From positions 992,001 to 1,056,000 of the forward strand of contig JBBELK010000636.1 of the NCBI GenBank assembly GCA_037783545.1: a stretch of DNA of 64,000 nucleotides, read 5' to 3'. Position 1 is the first letter of the stretch. The number at the start of each line of letters is the position of its first letter. Shown in pieces: positions 1 through 11,535 of this stretch. The notes under the pieces are model-generated. The model saw only the letters and a program-made list of their open reading frames with translations. It was not told the origin of the DNA and made no database searches. This stretch comes from Henricia sp. BOLD:AAB3569 (Eukaryota > Echinodermata > Asteroidea > Spinulosida > Echinasteridae). The translations under genes were made by a program, and so were the position numbers.

Positions 1-82
1 TTTCGACACACTGACTGGACGGTGCTGCACTGATAGTTGGGTTGCTACATGGCATTTAAAAAAAAAAAAAAGAATTGTACTA

Positions 83-321
83 CCAGCCCCGCCTATGAGC
101 CCCGCCCATCAGCCCCGCCCTGTGAGCCCCGCCCATCAGCCCCACCCACCAGCCCCGCCCATCAGCCCCGCCCACCAGCCCCGCCCACCAGCCCTGCCCA
201 TGAGCTCCACCCACCAGCCCTACTATTCAATCCAGCCAATCAGCCCCAAGCATCAGCCCCACCCAATGGCATCAGCCCCACCCTGGCATCAGCCCCACCC
301 TGGCATCAGCCCCACCCTTAT
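83..321. repeat. GC-rich minisatellite, ~13-15 bp unit
   Basis: Degenerate tandem copies of AGCCCCGCCCAYC fill this stretch, changing towards the end to a 15-bp GGCATCAGCCCCACC unit repeated three times. A short poly-A run (about 59-73) precedes it. The two overlapping Pro-rich open frames here are products of the repeat and are not gene candidates. Confidence 0.9.
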
Positions 322-2429
322 ACATGACATGTCATGCCTACCCACCTCGCCCATCACCGCCGGCGCCGCCAGGTATAGGAGGCCCGCAATTTATACACAC
401 CGGCCCCATGAGCTCCTGCAAGTGATACGCTACGTTTTGAAGTAGGTCTCGGACTAAGTTACATGGCGTTGAAAATTTATGTGTCGCCATTTTTCGCTAG
501 CGCTAAACTGTCATTTTTTATGTCATTCTTAACTAAAAATATCCATTCTTTTCATTTATAATGGTTTCAGATGGTGTCTCAAATTCCTTTAGTACTAAAA
601 TCCATCATTTTCTTTACAAATTGAACATGAAAATTACCTGTTTTTAGTGCAAAATAAACAGACTAGACGACGGTGTCCCCTCCACCAAAATACAACAAAC
701 ATGGTATCAATCGAGAGCGTGTTTCGTAATCTTCACGATGAAAACGGAACAAAGGTCATAAGTCAAAAGAGAAAGGTCACAGAGGCCTTTTGATGACGTC
801 TGTCTGCAACGTCATCAAGCAAGATGGCCGCGCCCTTCGGCAACCCACAAAAATAATTTGCCGAGTATGTCAAATTGGAAGGTAAATTTATCAGTGTTAA
901 ACTCGGCATTTCGTACAATTTGAGACATCACTTGAAAAAGGGATCCTCCATCTCTTCAAAAATTATTTTAGAATCGAATTTGAGCAACTAGAACTATTCT
1001 AAATATCGCAAAGTTTTGGGCCATTTTCCCCACGCTTCCAGATACAATCGTCAATTTTACGTTTTTCACTGAACTCGCTATCTTTTTGTGGGTCATTAAA
1101 TTATATTTTTTTAAAATAAATAAATTGCGGTTACGACATGTATGATGTGGTATCTGATCATGCATTCTCTTAATGAAAACTACTCGGCATGTGAAATCAT
1201 ATTGTTGGATTCACATTCATTTTGTACACCTGCAAACATGATTCTGTTGCATGGCCATGGTGGTTGTGTAGCATGATGTGTAGGCCTAGTTGCAATACAA
1301 CAAAGACCACACCCTAAAAATCATGAAAATTTCCATGTTCTTTTGTAGCCCCATTTTGCATTTCCAGCCGAAGTTATTATTTCCCATCTTCTGGAAAGAC
1401 TGCCACATTATACTGTATGCATCGTGACCAGATAATAATTCACCCCTATCCCAACTAAACAAGACCAAACGACGGCGGGAAAGTGGCGCTCTCCGTCCGC
1501 CTAGCGTCCAAATTTCGACAGCGTCGTTTTCTTCCCTTATTTGCATAAGACACCGGTGATTTTCTGAACCGCTTGGGGGCGCAAGATTACAAAACAGCAA
1601 GAAAAACATCGTCCAAACGTCCTTCAAAATACAACAATCTTCAACAACGATACCTTCGGATGCTACAAATCGATGTACATTGGAGAAATAAAGCTCTGTT
1701 GACGTGTCATTCCCTCGCAAAATGCAGCGTCTTTCGCCAGTCGAACGACGGCAACCTCGAGGTCATTTGCATAAAACTACGCGAGCAGTGCTGATCAAAA
1801 ATTTAACGACGTCAGGGGGCGCTAACCAGATTGGGCATCTTTTCCCGAAAAATATTCAAAAATAAACCTTACCTTTGAGAGTATGATGATCCTTGACAAT
1901 GTATCAGTCTTTTTCTAACCATATAACTTCACAACTACACCGGATGAAACAGAAATTTTGAGTAAAACGATTCCAAAACTAATCCAGACAATGGCACTTT
2001 TGCGAAGCAAGATGGCGCCCTAGCTTTACGCATGTCCGTTGACTTTATTCGCGGGTTACACATCCGACGACTGTTTCATTCAGGATTCTTCAAACGGGTT
2101 TTAAAAATCGGTTGAAAAACATTTTTATTCATTCATTAGCAATAATGTTTTTGTGGCTCTTTAGTCTTGTGTAGAATTTTATTTTATTTTGATAAATCGA
2201 AATTCGTTTAATTTATTAAGATAGATAGAAATTAATGATTTACATTATTTAGCTGAATTTGTCGTCGGTAGACAAAGCATCTACGTACGTACGTACACGT
2301 GTGTGCATTCGAGTCGCAGCATGTACATTTTTTGCATGCAGATAATCGAAGTGTGGCATTTACCTCGTTTCGCCGCACGCGTTTGGCTTAAAGCTTGACT
2401 TTTTGTTAAACATTTTAAAGTGAATTTGC
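322..2429. other. Unassigned non-coding DNA
   Basis: I recognise no gene or repeat family here. The open frames on both strands are short, show no domain and overlap each other. Two CAAGATGGC motifs (about 821 and 2008) and several TGACGTC-like octamers occur, which could be promoter-like but also appear inside repeats elsewhere in the window. An alternating CGTACGTACGTACACGTGTG tract lies near 2284. Confidence 0.4.
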
Positions 2430-2567
2430 TTTTACTTCAAAAAGAAATGACATTTTTGCTCAGAGCGCTGTTAAAGTAGCGTGTTCCGCAGATTTGTTTT
2501 CCCCAGAAAATGGATTTCGTTTTTACTTCAAAAAGAAATGACATTTTTGCTCAGAGCGCTGTTAAAG
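2430..2567 (+). repeat. Direct 47-bp duplication, period 91
   Basis: The 47 bases at 2430-2476 (starting TTTTACTTCAAAAAGAAATG) recur identically at 2521-2567. A third, degenerate version is visible near 2657-2690. This looks like a recent local duplication. Confidence 0.85.
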
Positions 2568-2570
2568 GTT

Positions 2571-3271
2571 TTGTGAGGTGGAAATTATCACCCAGCTGTT
2601 TTTATACAGAAATCAAAAGATCAAAGTGTTGCAGACAAAGGGGCAAACTCAAATTTGTTTTCATTTCAGAAAGAAGTGACATTTTCTCTACTTCAAAAAT
2701 GTCTTGTCAGGCGAGGGCGCTGTTTGTTGCTGGTCATGGAGGGAACCCACAGTGGAACAACAAAGAAAGAACATTACATTTCAAACAGTAACAGTAGCCC
2801 ACTGATTCATTTTTGACCCAAACAAACTTGTTAGGGTTGTTGCAAATGACATACTAAACAAACTCAGTAAACTTATATAGTTCATGATATCAAGAAGCCA
2901 CTGAAAATGACATTAACTTTTGTACACAAGTCTATGGAGAATTCCTCTGTTTTTCCTGAGATGACATCACGGCTTTGCTCATGAATATGGAAATTCTCAT
3001 TAACATAAAAATAGAAAACGTGCAATTACACCAAAACGCAACTATCAAATTCTCTGAAATTGACCGAAATGTGTAAAACACATCCTCTACTAATATTTTA
3101 CGTAATAAAAACCCTATTTCACACGTCCTTTAAAGTAGCGTAATGTAGGTTACTACATGTATAAGAATCACACAGAATTACCTCGGTCCCAAAAAAAACT
3201 CTCCATGAGCAGAAAACAGAAATTTGCAATCTCCAATTTGTCGTGGAAGCAAAAATTAATGGCACAGGCTT
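2571..3271. other. Unassigned DNA with a weak repeat remnant
   Basis: No gene is supported. The stretch 2960-3020 (gacatcac, tcatgaatat, cattaacat) resembles the middle of the repeat copies at 26690-26760 and 36300-36350, suggesting an old, diverged copy of that family. Confidence 0.3.
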
Positions 3272-3380
3272 GTCAGCAATGCGCGCGCGCCAAATTCGTG
3301 CCACGAAATACGCAGCTCCATAGGAAAGGCATGGAGCTGCGTATTTCGTGGCACAAATTTGGCGCGCGCGCATTGCTGAC
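3272..3380. mobile_element. Foldback MITE, GCGCGCGC family, copy 1
   Basis: An almost perfect inverted repeat of about 50-bp arms runs from GTCAGCAATGCGCGCGCGCC through a short GGAAAGG-type loop to its reverse complement. Two further copies lie at 37013-37153 and 43296-43435. This copy lacks the outer GCCTGTGCC end on the right, so it is truncated or diverged there. Confidence 0.85.
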
Positions 3381-3471
3381 CATTATTCGTTGTTATTACA
3401 GACCATATGAGAATTTAATTGAACGTCTTGAGAAGAGACTAGGGTAGAGGTAAAGGGTTAGTAGACTGGTT

Positions 3472-3810
3472 CCCGTCCACATATTCCACACAGGAGAATA
3501 TAAGGACAGGTAAAGGGTGCTTCATTTTGATCTGTAATTGGTCGTCTTTGCGCGTGCGCATTGTGTTTTTTATATTTAAAAATTGGCCAAGCCCTTTGCT
3601 TTAGGCAATGTACTTTATTTACATAATTGGATATGTTTGACACGCACGGCCAAGTTACAAATGTCAATGCAAAATCTGCGCACTTACAAAAATAATTAAA
3701 ATAATAATAACCACGTGACGGGCAAAATTCTGCCCGTCTTGGCCGCCCTTTACCGATCCCTATATTTTCGCAATAAGCGAACCAATCTATAGGGATCGGG
3801 AACCAATCTA
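3472..3810 (+). mobile_element. MULE-like MITE, copy 1, with 9-bp TSD
   Basis: The element starts TAGACTGGTTCCCG and ends in the inverted counterpart CGGGAACCAATCTA. It is flanked by a perfect 9-bp direct repeat AAGGGTTAG (3463-3471 and 3811-3819). The 164-residue minus-strand open frame covering it is a property of the repeat. A 9-bp target duplication is typical of Mutator-like elements; the superfamily call rests on that alone. Confidence 0.9.
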
Positions 3811-3819
3811 AAGGGTTAG

Positions 3820-4500
3820 GTGTCAGGGTTACGGTTGAATTAATCGATATATATACACTGGATGAAGCAACGACGTCTAAAATTGAAGCCACCGTCTGCC
3901 ATTGTACCCCACCAAATACAATGCCTTGCCTAGACTGGTCATACTTCTTCACTAGTCTACATCATGGTCTACATGTGTTAAGTGGAATGCAAGCGATCGC
4001 ATGGACCGGGGAGCAGTCTAGGCCAAGCATTGTTCGTGGGGTACAATGGCGGCCGGCGCGTAGATTGGTTCCCGATCCCTATAGATTGGTTCGCTTATTG
4101 CGAAAATATAGGGATCGGTAAAGGGCAGCCATGACGGGCAGAATTCTGCCCGTCACGTGGTTATTATTATTATTTTTTTTTTAGTAAGTGCGCAGATTTT
4201 GCATTGACATTTGTAACTTGGCTGTTTGTGTCGAACATATCCAATTATGTAAATAAAGTAAAGTACATTGCCTAAAGCAAAGGGCTTGGCAAATTTTTTA
4301 ATATAAAAAACGCAATGCGCACGCGCAAAGAAGACCAATTACAGATCAAGATGAAGCGCCCTTTACCTGTCCTTATATTCTCCTGTGTGGAATATGTGGA
4401 CGGGAACCAGTCTAGCCGGCGCGTGGCTTCAATTCTCGTATAGCCAACTGTTATTGCATACTTCATCCAGTGTATATAATTCGATGATTGAATTCATTAA
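3820..4500. mobile_element. Older foldback element split by a MULE-like MITE
   Basis: Sequence at about 3835-3930 (cactggatgaag, aattgaagcca, ccattgtacccca) reappears inverted at about 4010-4060 and 4424-4500. The right arm is interrupted by the element at 4061-4414. The centre (3940-4010) is a unique loop. This is an older inverted-repeat element into which a younger one jumped. Confidence 0.7.
4061..4414 (-). mobile_element. MULE-like MITE, copy 2, with 9-bp TSD
   Basis: This is an inverted copy of the 3472 element, starting TAGATTGGTTCCCG and ending CGGGAACCAGTCTA. It is flanked by a perfect 9-bp direct repeat GCCGGCGCG (4052-4060 and 4415-4423). A 22-bp perfect palindrome with arms GACGGGCAGAA lies at 4133-4154. 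Confidence 0.92.
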
Positions 4501-4879
4501 ACAGATTGGACAGGCCACCGGTCCGGAGGGTGCGCTGCGCGTTGCAGACCAAGCACGGGAGGTCAGACTTGGAGCAAGTCTACGCCTTAAATAATATTGG
4601 CAGTATTGTTCAATAACTGAACATAATAATCTTTAAAGATTTTATCAATCAAATTCGTCGGACAGCTGTCAGACTGTATGTAACGTTGTGGACAAGCCTT
4701 TTTATAAGGACACTTTAAAGGCAGTATCATTGGTAATCTCGAAAATATGAAATGATCACAGATTTACGCCTAACTAATAACTTACACAATATAAACATGA
4801 TGATCGACCGTAGAAAACTTCCCCTGAAATGGTTTTGTCTGAAGTGCTATAGTCTTCGAGAAATGAGTAAAACAATTAG
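4501..4879. other. Unassigned DNA
   Basis: No gene, RNA or clear repeat is seen. A TTTAAAGGCAGTATCATTGG stretch near 4713 resembles the ends of the TTAAAGG-type elements found elsewhere in the window and may be a solo end. Confidence 0.3.
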
Positions 4880-4901
4880 TTTTCGTCTCATGAGACGAAA
4901 A
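4880..4901. repeat. 22-bp perfect palindrome
   Basis: Arms TTTTCGTCTCA and TGAGACGAAAA meet without a spacer. It directly precedes the tandem array at 4905-5080 and may belong to the same element. Confidence 0.9.
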
Positions 4902-4904
4902 TTC

Positions 4905-5080
4905 AATTTGCCCCAAAACCATTTCGCCCAAGAGGTATTTCGCCCCAAACCACTTCGCCCGAGTGCCATTTCGCCCCAAACTACATCGTCCAAACACTAC
5001 ATCGCCCAAATGCCACCTCGCCCCAAAACCACTTCGTGCACAGGCCGTGGTTCAGAGCGAAGTGGTTTTGGGGCGAAATG
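4905..5080. repeat. Degenerate tandem array of TTTCGCCCCAAACCAC units
   Basis: Units of roughly 15-17 bp (TTTCGCCCCAAACCAC, with variants such as ACATCGCCCAAATGCC) repeat about nine times. The last unit (5058-5080, GCGAAGTGGTTTTGGGGCG) is in opposite orientation, so the array closes as a hairpin. Confidence 0.85.
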
Positions 5081-5629
5081 ACTGCAAACCCTTTTTTGAC
5101 TGTTTTCTCAAAAGTTAGACGAAGTACAGAGCTGGTTTTTGCTCAGGTTGGTTTTAATCATGCATATCTTCAATCACACAGGGGGATAAAACTATTTGTA
5201 ACAGTTTACCAATCATGTATACTATCTTTAAGGTTACTTTCTTGCACTTGCTCTCATGTGGTTTTATCTACTCTCAACAGAAGTGAACGTTCAAGTTGTC
5301 GTTCAAACCAGGTATCTGAGATATGCACCAAGCCTGAGCTTTCCATTCGTAGAGGTACTTGCAAACCGGAAACAAAAAGTCAAACATTTTTATTTGTTTG
5401 TGACAAACTCGGACAACATTTTCTTCATTTCATTGAGTCGCTAGAATTTAAGTTGCCTTATCTATTAATTTGGCGTTTGGGCGCTTACAAACGCGGTACG
5501 GTAAAGTGATAATTCAAAGAAGATCGTCACAACGTCATAGTGTGACTGGTCTCCGGAAGTGTGACCCGAAACGAGACTTGGTCTATTTCTTGAATGCATG
5601 GACGCGGTTTTTCACTTTCGGGACGCAGA
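5081..5629. other. Unassigned DNA
   Basis: The longest frame here (157 residues, 5036-5509 plus) begins inside the tandem array and has no recognisable domain. I see no repeat copy in the window for 5150-5600. Confidence 0.3.
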
Positions 5630-5748
5630 TGGCAGGTTTTCATATTAAATGTGTGACAATAGACTCACATAGTGCCTACTCTCATGCATGACACATGGTG
5701 ACATGTGACTGCCCCCTTCAATGGCCGCCCGTGCAAAGGATCTATTGA
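5630..5748. mobile_element. MITE family B, copy 1 (partial)
   Basis: The stretch GTGCCTACTCTCATGCATGA to GTGCAAAGGATCTATTGAG matches 32988-33135 directly and 8971-9099 inverted. The right inverted terminal region (GGCCGCCCGTGCAAAGG) is clear; the left end is degenerate. Confidence 0.75.
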
Positions 5749-7096
5749 GCTGACTTGGCTTTTATCTTGTACCTCAGTCACACATGGAGATATGTAACGC
5801 CGTTCGTAACAGTTTTCCGAAATCACGTAATCCATATTTAAAATTTTCCCTTGAATCAACATCTATGATCTAGCAACACTGTATATTATTTAATAGCAAA
5901 CAACACATTTCAGCAATCTGAGGAAATTATACAGATTTTGCATTTACTAAAACATGGGGAAAACCCTATATAGGCCTACAGGATATTAATTGTCTGGTAT
6001 GTTTTTGTCTCCTTCCCACACCTGGAGACTGTCGTGGTCAAAATACTTTCAAAAAATTGACCAGCAAACGTCCACTTTATACAATTCTTGGCGCAATGAT
6101 GCAACCAACCATGATAAACAACCCATATAGCTGCAAGATGGGTGGAAAAAATAGCGAACGGCTGAAAGTGTGCAAAATATTGATTCCCTCGCACCCGGCG
6201 AGTGATAACTGGCATCTTCAGCCCAGGAGTGAAGTACACGGAGCAATAGTGCAAGAGGGTGTCAGGACGAGGCAGACGATATTTTGCGAGCCGTGGAGTG
6301 ATGGCTGATGCATCGATTTACCGCCAAAAATTTCCGCCGCCAATTGACACTTTGATGTAACGACGTGGTTATGGGCAGATCATGCACCTAATCCGCATTT
6401 TTCGCTTCATACCTCCAGTCAAGAGCAGTGTATGTGACGATGGGCAGGCCCAGACAGACGCGTTATTTCGGTCCGATCGGGTAGAAAGACCGTATGGTCT
6501 TTTTAAGCAATCGTAAGCTGTGTATAGGTTCTTTGACGGAGACCTTGGTTTATGAAGGGGAGAACTATACGTGGAGACGAAGACGGAAACAAAATGCGAA
6601 TTGGAAAAATTATCTTTTAACGATACGCCCGTCCCTCACTAGAAGTTTTAAAATATGCATCCGAATTAGCCTTTTCCATATAGCATGTATGATGTAACCC
6701 TTGCAAGTGCACATTCAAATTGAGGTGCAGTTCTATATACTACGCTGTTGTTGCTACGTGATGCACGCCATTGCCTAGCAACAATCTGGTTGCTTTATAC
6801 ATCTTTCCTACGGTGAACACGATATTGATTCTGTACTTTACACCTGCCGCGCGCATCGCATAGCGACAAAAATTAGTCTGGTCAAGTAGATACTTAGTAT
6901 GCACGTGAAATATAAAGACGAAGACGGCCAACCAAATGCTAAGAACACAACTTGACATACGACTATTAACCAATTTTTATAAAGCAAACAAATGTTTTAT
7001 TAAGCACATTTTTTTCTGCTCAACAGCTTTACTATGAAATTGGCTCCAGAGCCTAGCCAGGTTCCGGTTACTAATGTTTTGTTACTCGGTGTGCAA
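5749..7096. other. Unassigned DNA
   Basis: Open frames of 60-90 residues occur on both strands around 5976-6308 and 6494-6973, overlapping one another and without a domain. No tRNA, repeat family or splice-bounded coding block is evident. Confidence 0.35.
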
Positions 7097-7105
7097 AAGT
7101 CTTCC

Positions 7106-7457
7106 TAGACTGGTTCCCGTCCACATATTCCACACAGGAAAATATAAGGACAGGTAAAGGGCGCTTCATCTTGATCTGTAATTGGTCGTCTTTGCGCGTG
7201 CGCATTGTGTTTTTTATATTTAAAAATTGGCGAAGCCCTTTGCTTTAGGCAATGTACTTTATTTACATAATTGGATATGTTCGACACGCACGGCCAAGTT
7301 ACAAATGTCAATGCAAAATCTGCGCACTTACTAAAAAAATAAAAAAAATAATAATAACCACGTGACGGGCAGAATTCTGCCCGTCATGGCTGCCCTTTAC
7401 CGATCCCTATATTTTCGCAATAAGCGAACCAATCTATAGGGATCGGAAACCAATCTA
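7106..7457 (+). mobile_element. MULE-like MITE, copy 3, with 9-bp TSD
   Basis: The element is 352 bp, starts TAGACTGGTTCCCG and ends CGGAAACCAATCTA. A perfect 9-bp direct repeat AAGTCTTCC flanks it (7097-7105 and 7458-7466). The central 22-bp palindrome lies at 7364-7385. It matches the 3472 and 4061 copies along its whole length. Confidence 0.93.
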
Positions 7458-7466
7458 AAGTCTTCC

Positions 7467-7899
7467 CCGTTATACTTGAATGGCGCCCTCTATAGTTAGC
7501 AGCGTTTGTATGGACAGGAAGACAACGCCAACTTTACCTTGAAAATATTAAATGGGTACAAATCTTTACAATGAGAGTACGTTTGATGCCAATAGCCCGA
7601 TTCAGTAAGCTCCGACCATTTTGGAATTGACCAATCACAGCCTCGGGTTCAGGTAGCCAAAAACTAGATCGCCATTTTTTGCTACCCGAGTCCTCAGTCC
7701 TGACAGAGCTACGGCGAAATGCAGCACGGGTGACGCAAAAACACCATCAACATCATTTTTATCAGCGCAGATGACCCTAGCCGGTTTAAAACGGATTGTA
7801 TAAGACTTTTAATCCCTTCATAAATGTGTTTTTGTATAAATCGGTAAAACTCACCAAAATTAGCTTATCGTTTTGCTATGTTGTGCATTCACTGCGTTC
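7467..7899. other. Unassigned DNA
   Basis: No gene or repeat partner was seen. A GACCAATCA box lies near 7629 within relatively GC-rich sequence, but no matching coding exon follows. Confidence 0.25.
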
Positions 7900-8463
7900 T
7901 AGATGTGTGTCGATATGTTTTTGTTCGATCGCGCGCGTTACGCGTATGCAGGCGTGTTGCGAATAAAACCATTATAAATCAAAAGAAAGACATCAACAAA
8001 CTCATCCGAAGAAATTTCAGCTTTGTCAAATGTACTACGTTTAAAAAAACCATGAAAATCCATATGCGTTTTCCTGGTCTTGGCGGGGTGTTTCAAATAT
8101 TCGTTCTCAGTTGATCGGGTAATATGTGGCTTGCGTCATGCACTCTGCGATCTGTGGCGCACATCATATACTGCGTGTGCGCGCGATCCATAAAAATGCA
8201 TGACGTTGGAACACGCACACGCAGTACACAGCGCCCATGCATTTTGGACCGCGTAGATGCGAACCAAAAATAAGTAAATCGTTTGCAAACGATCTAAATA
8301 ATTTCATCTTTACGGATTATTTTCTGGTAAAATTATATCATTTTGAGCGGAAACCTTTCATTGGGTAGTTGTTATTAATTCAATCTTTACTTTCAGAACT
8401 TTTCCCCTGTAAACTCGTCGATTACTTTTTGGGGTCATTGCAAATGATACACTGGGCCTTTAA
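7900..8463 (-). mobile_element. TTAAAGGCCC element family A, copy 1
   Basis: About 500 bp match 22612-23085 in the opposite orientation. The terminal word, read inward on the minus strand, is TTAAAGGCCCAGTGTATCAT. An internal hairpin pairs ACTGCGTGTGCGCGCGATCC with GGAACACGCACACGCAGT. A shared run of residues (NKTIINQKKDINKL) appears in both copies on open frames, but the frames separate at indels, so coding is unlikely. Confidence 0.85.
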
Positions 8464-8970
8464 CATTTTGCTTTCGAGCGTGCAGTTTCTGTGTGCGTGT
8501 GCGTGTTTCAATACGCGCTGACCAGGGCGCGGACGCTGACGCACGGCGCGGCCACGCGACTCTACTGCACACGTACGTGCCTCACATTGTGTGGCATGTT
8601 GCTAGGCAATTTCTAAATGAGCGGAGCTTACTGGGTCGGTCTGTTAAAGGGACACACCGGCTTACTGTTTACATAATGTAGCGATCTAGCATCCTTGACG
8701 ATAATGTTTCGATGGTCGTTGTGAAATTAAATTATCAAAATGTCACGTAATTAACAAAAGAGACAAATGTTGGGCTATACGCTTTACCAGCCGTCGCGAT
8801 GCATTAGGTATCATGTGTTTGTAAATAAAGGTGGCGTTCAATATGGGTCGACACGTGTTTAATCTCGTTTCTTTGTTTTCCCCGACTCATCACACTTTGC
8901 ATGATCCCCCAGGTCAGCGCTTACTCGAGGAAGCAACTCGAACACAACTTTTTGGTGTCGTTAGCGCCCT

Positions 8971-9099
8971 CAATAGAGCCTTTGCACGGCAACCATGACA
9001 GGAGCAGTCACATTGTTACCATGTGTCATGCATGAGTAGGTGCTTTGTGGTTCTATTCTTACATCCCCCGTCATGGCCGCTGGTGCAGAAGCTCTATAG
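8971..9099. mobile_element. MITE family B, copy 2, nested
   Basis: Inverted ends CAATAGAGCCTTTGCACGGC and GCTGGTGCAGAAGCTCTATA pair imperfectly. The interior is the reverse complement of the 5630 and 32988 copies. It lies wholly inside the TTAA element. Confidence 0.8.
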
Positions 9100-9367
9100 G
9101 CCTTGGCCTATATGCTGTTTTTTCTTCGGATATTACTTATCGCCGCGAAGCGAAGACGCGAAAATCTGAAAGATTCTCTCGTCCATATATCAACACCCAG
9201 AAAACCCTTCTTATGAAATCTGTCGGCAGATTTGTGTACAAATTTAAAAATACGGTATGTACATAGTGTTCGTAGGACATTATTTTCCAACAAGAAGAGA
9301 AACCAACCGCGAATTACAAAAGCACTTCGCGCTGGTTTCTACGGCTGGAAATAAAAACTAACTCCAA

Positions 9368-9418
9368 GACCACGTGATTTATCCTAACCAGAATCTGGTT
9401 CCGATAAATCACGTGACC
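9368..9418. repeat. 51-bp hairpin with CACGTGATTTATC arms
   Basis: GACCACGTGATTTATC is inverted as GATAAATCACGTGACC around an AACCAGAATCTGGTT core that is itself palindromic. It lies inside the 8644-9566 element. Confidence 0.9.
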
Positions 9419-9566
9419 TTGATTTAAAAAAAAATGCTAAAAAACAGCCAAATTTTGTGGCTTCTTTTCACGTTCTATTCAGTCTATTTCGGAAAGACTT
9501 TCAGAAGCATGTATGGGTCTATTTCGAGCCCAAAATAGCCCAACAAAGCCGGTGTATTCCCTTTAA

Positions 9567-11535
9567 TGAAACTTTGGACTGGTATCTAAATAACTTGCGC
9601 ATAAATTCGGTTTTGGCATGAGGTCGCGAGTCAAATCGTCTTTAAATTATATTACCTTTAACGGCATATTACCAAACCACATTTATGCAAAACGTGATGC
9701 GTGCGCATACCGACCACAATTTTCAACAGAAAGGGCAGTTTATATATCAAAGACCACATCATCTATATTCGTTGCGTGTCTTACTTTTCCTCCTAGTACT
9801 TGGGTAATAATGATACCGCGAACAAACTGTTTGATATTTAAGATGTCCTCTTGTTTATTATCAGTTAAACCTTGGTATCACAAAATATACAATGTTACAC
9901 TAATTACTACATTATACAGTGCATCTACAGTACATACATGGGCCGTGCAGAGTTATAGACCTTTGTTCCTTTTGTTAAACATCTACATATACTGTGCAAA
10001 TTCCTCTACAATGTCACGATCATTTCTACACTTATAATACTGTCCAGTACAGTGACCTTATTTATGTCCAATGGTTGAAGCCGAAACGTACAACGAGGAA
10101 AACAGGTTACAAAACACTGTTTAGGACAAGAAAGAGACAGAAGACATGGATTAAAATGGTAGACGATGATCATCATTCAAAGATAATCCCTCTAATCGTC
10201 GATTAGTTAAAACGTGCCGGCGGCGACGACAAAAGACATGATACATTGCCTGCAGTACTGTATGTCCTGTGCAGGGTTAAAAAGAAATCGCTCAGCACAA
10301 AATTCCACTTAATAACAGACATGCAAATTTCCTTGTTCTGACCCGCCAAGTGCATATTCGTAACTTTCCCGATCCAATCAGAGCACACATTATAAATAAC
10401 AGCAGAGTACGTCTCCCCCATTGGTTAAGTGTTTTTATTACGTAAAAATATTGATCAAATGCTTACGCAGAATTTAAAAAACGTTTAAGTCTGCAGTCTG
10501 GATAAACTTCCACAATGAAGGGGCTCGAAATAGAGTGGACTTATTACTGTATAATATTGAGATCTGGCATAGCGCGTCAACATTTAGTCTTAACTGCTTT
10601 TCATATCACCACTATATGCATGTTACCGAATTCCTTTAAAAAGTGGTACGATTCAAGCAGGGTTTAGGGGGAGGTGAAGCCTTAACTTGGAATGTGTGGT
10701 AAAACCAAATACAAGTTTTATTTGCCAACAATGTTGTCTACACGTTCGCACACCAGGCCGTTGTTACAAAGAAAAAGCCAAGTTCGGCTGTGATCATTTT
10801 ATGTTCCGGCTCAGGGGTATTCGTGTTGATTCGTCTTCAAAGTGGCAAAAAGAGAATACAAATTTTGCCGAACGAAACACCGACAAAAAATGTATACATT
10901 TTCTTGACTGACGGGTTTCCTCCCTTACAAAATAAAATACACCATTACAAATCAGATGGGCAGTTTTTAGCTTAAATTCTGGCCAATAAGTATTTTATAT
11001 ACATGTACTGATGAGTATGACGATATATTTTGTTGCTTATGCGCTTTTCAGAACCCTGTATGGGCTATGCATAAAACACATGTAAACAACATGCGACGTC
11101 ATTATTACATGTAGGCCTACATGGGCTTATTGTGGCCTCGTGACGCAGGCAGCAGTTATTAGGCAGTTAATATAGCTCTGGTTATATCAACACTGTATAC
11201 AATTTTAGTTTGTAAGTACATGTACACTGTAAACAACACTCATAAACCAGCTATGTCCTCCAGTTTTACTTTACAAGTTGAAATCTATATCCTAGACGTG
11301 GCTTTATACAATTCTACACGTATTTACATTGCTTTTCCTTTGGTTTAAGTAGGTCATTTGACCAAAATGGTTTCCTGTACAAAACAAAAATCAATTTATT
11401 AAGTAATATTTTCAAGCACACAAATACGAAATGAGCAAACTCAAAAGCTGAAAGACTGGAAAACGGGGTGGGTGTTTAACAGAGCAACTATCTCGGAAGC
11501 GCGAGGTTGAAAATGTGCAATAGAAATATGGATGG
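9567..11535. other. Unassigned DNA, ~2 kb
   Basis: I see no recognised gene or repeat family. The longest frame (139 residues, 9618-10037) has no domain. TACATGTA-type octamers occur at several places. This is the longest unclassified block on the 3' side of sall. Confidence 0.35.

Larger units (their letters stand above)
8644..9566. mobile_element. TTAA-flanked element with AAAGGG inverted ends
   Basis: Left end TTAAAGGGACACACCGGCTT is answered by the inverted right end AAGCCGGTGTATTCCCTTTAA, differing at one or two positions. TTAA at both borders fits a piggyBac-type target site. The element is 923 bp, has no transposase frame, and contains a family B MITE (8971-9099) and a separate hairpin (9368-9418). 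Confidence 0.8.

Noticed and set aside
37-445. Two overlapping Pro-rich open frames
   Set aside because: They are translations of the GC-rich minisatellite in two frames; no start context or domain.
3458-3952. 164-residue minus-strand open frame
   Set aside because: It covers the MULE-like MITE at 3472-3810 and reappears in part at 7105-7311 only because the repeat does.
7878-8114. Frame sharing NKTIINQKKDINKL with 22795-23103
   Set aside because: Both are in family A copies; downstream residues differ through indels, so no protein is conserved.
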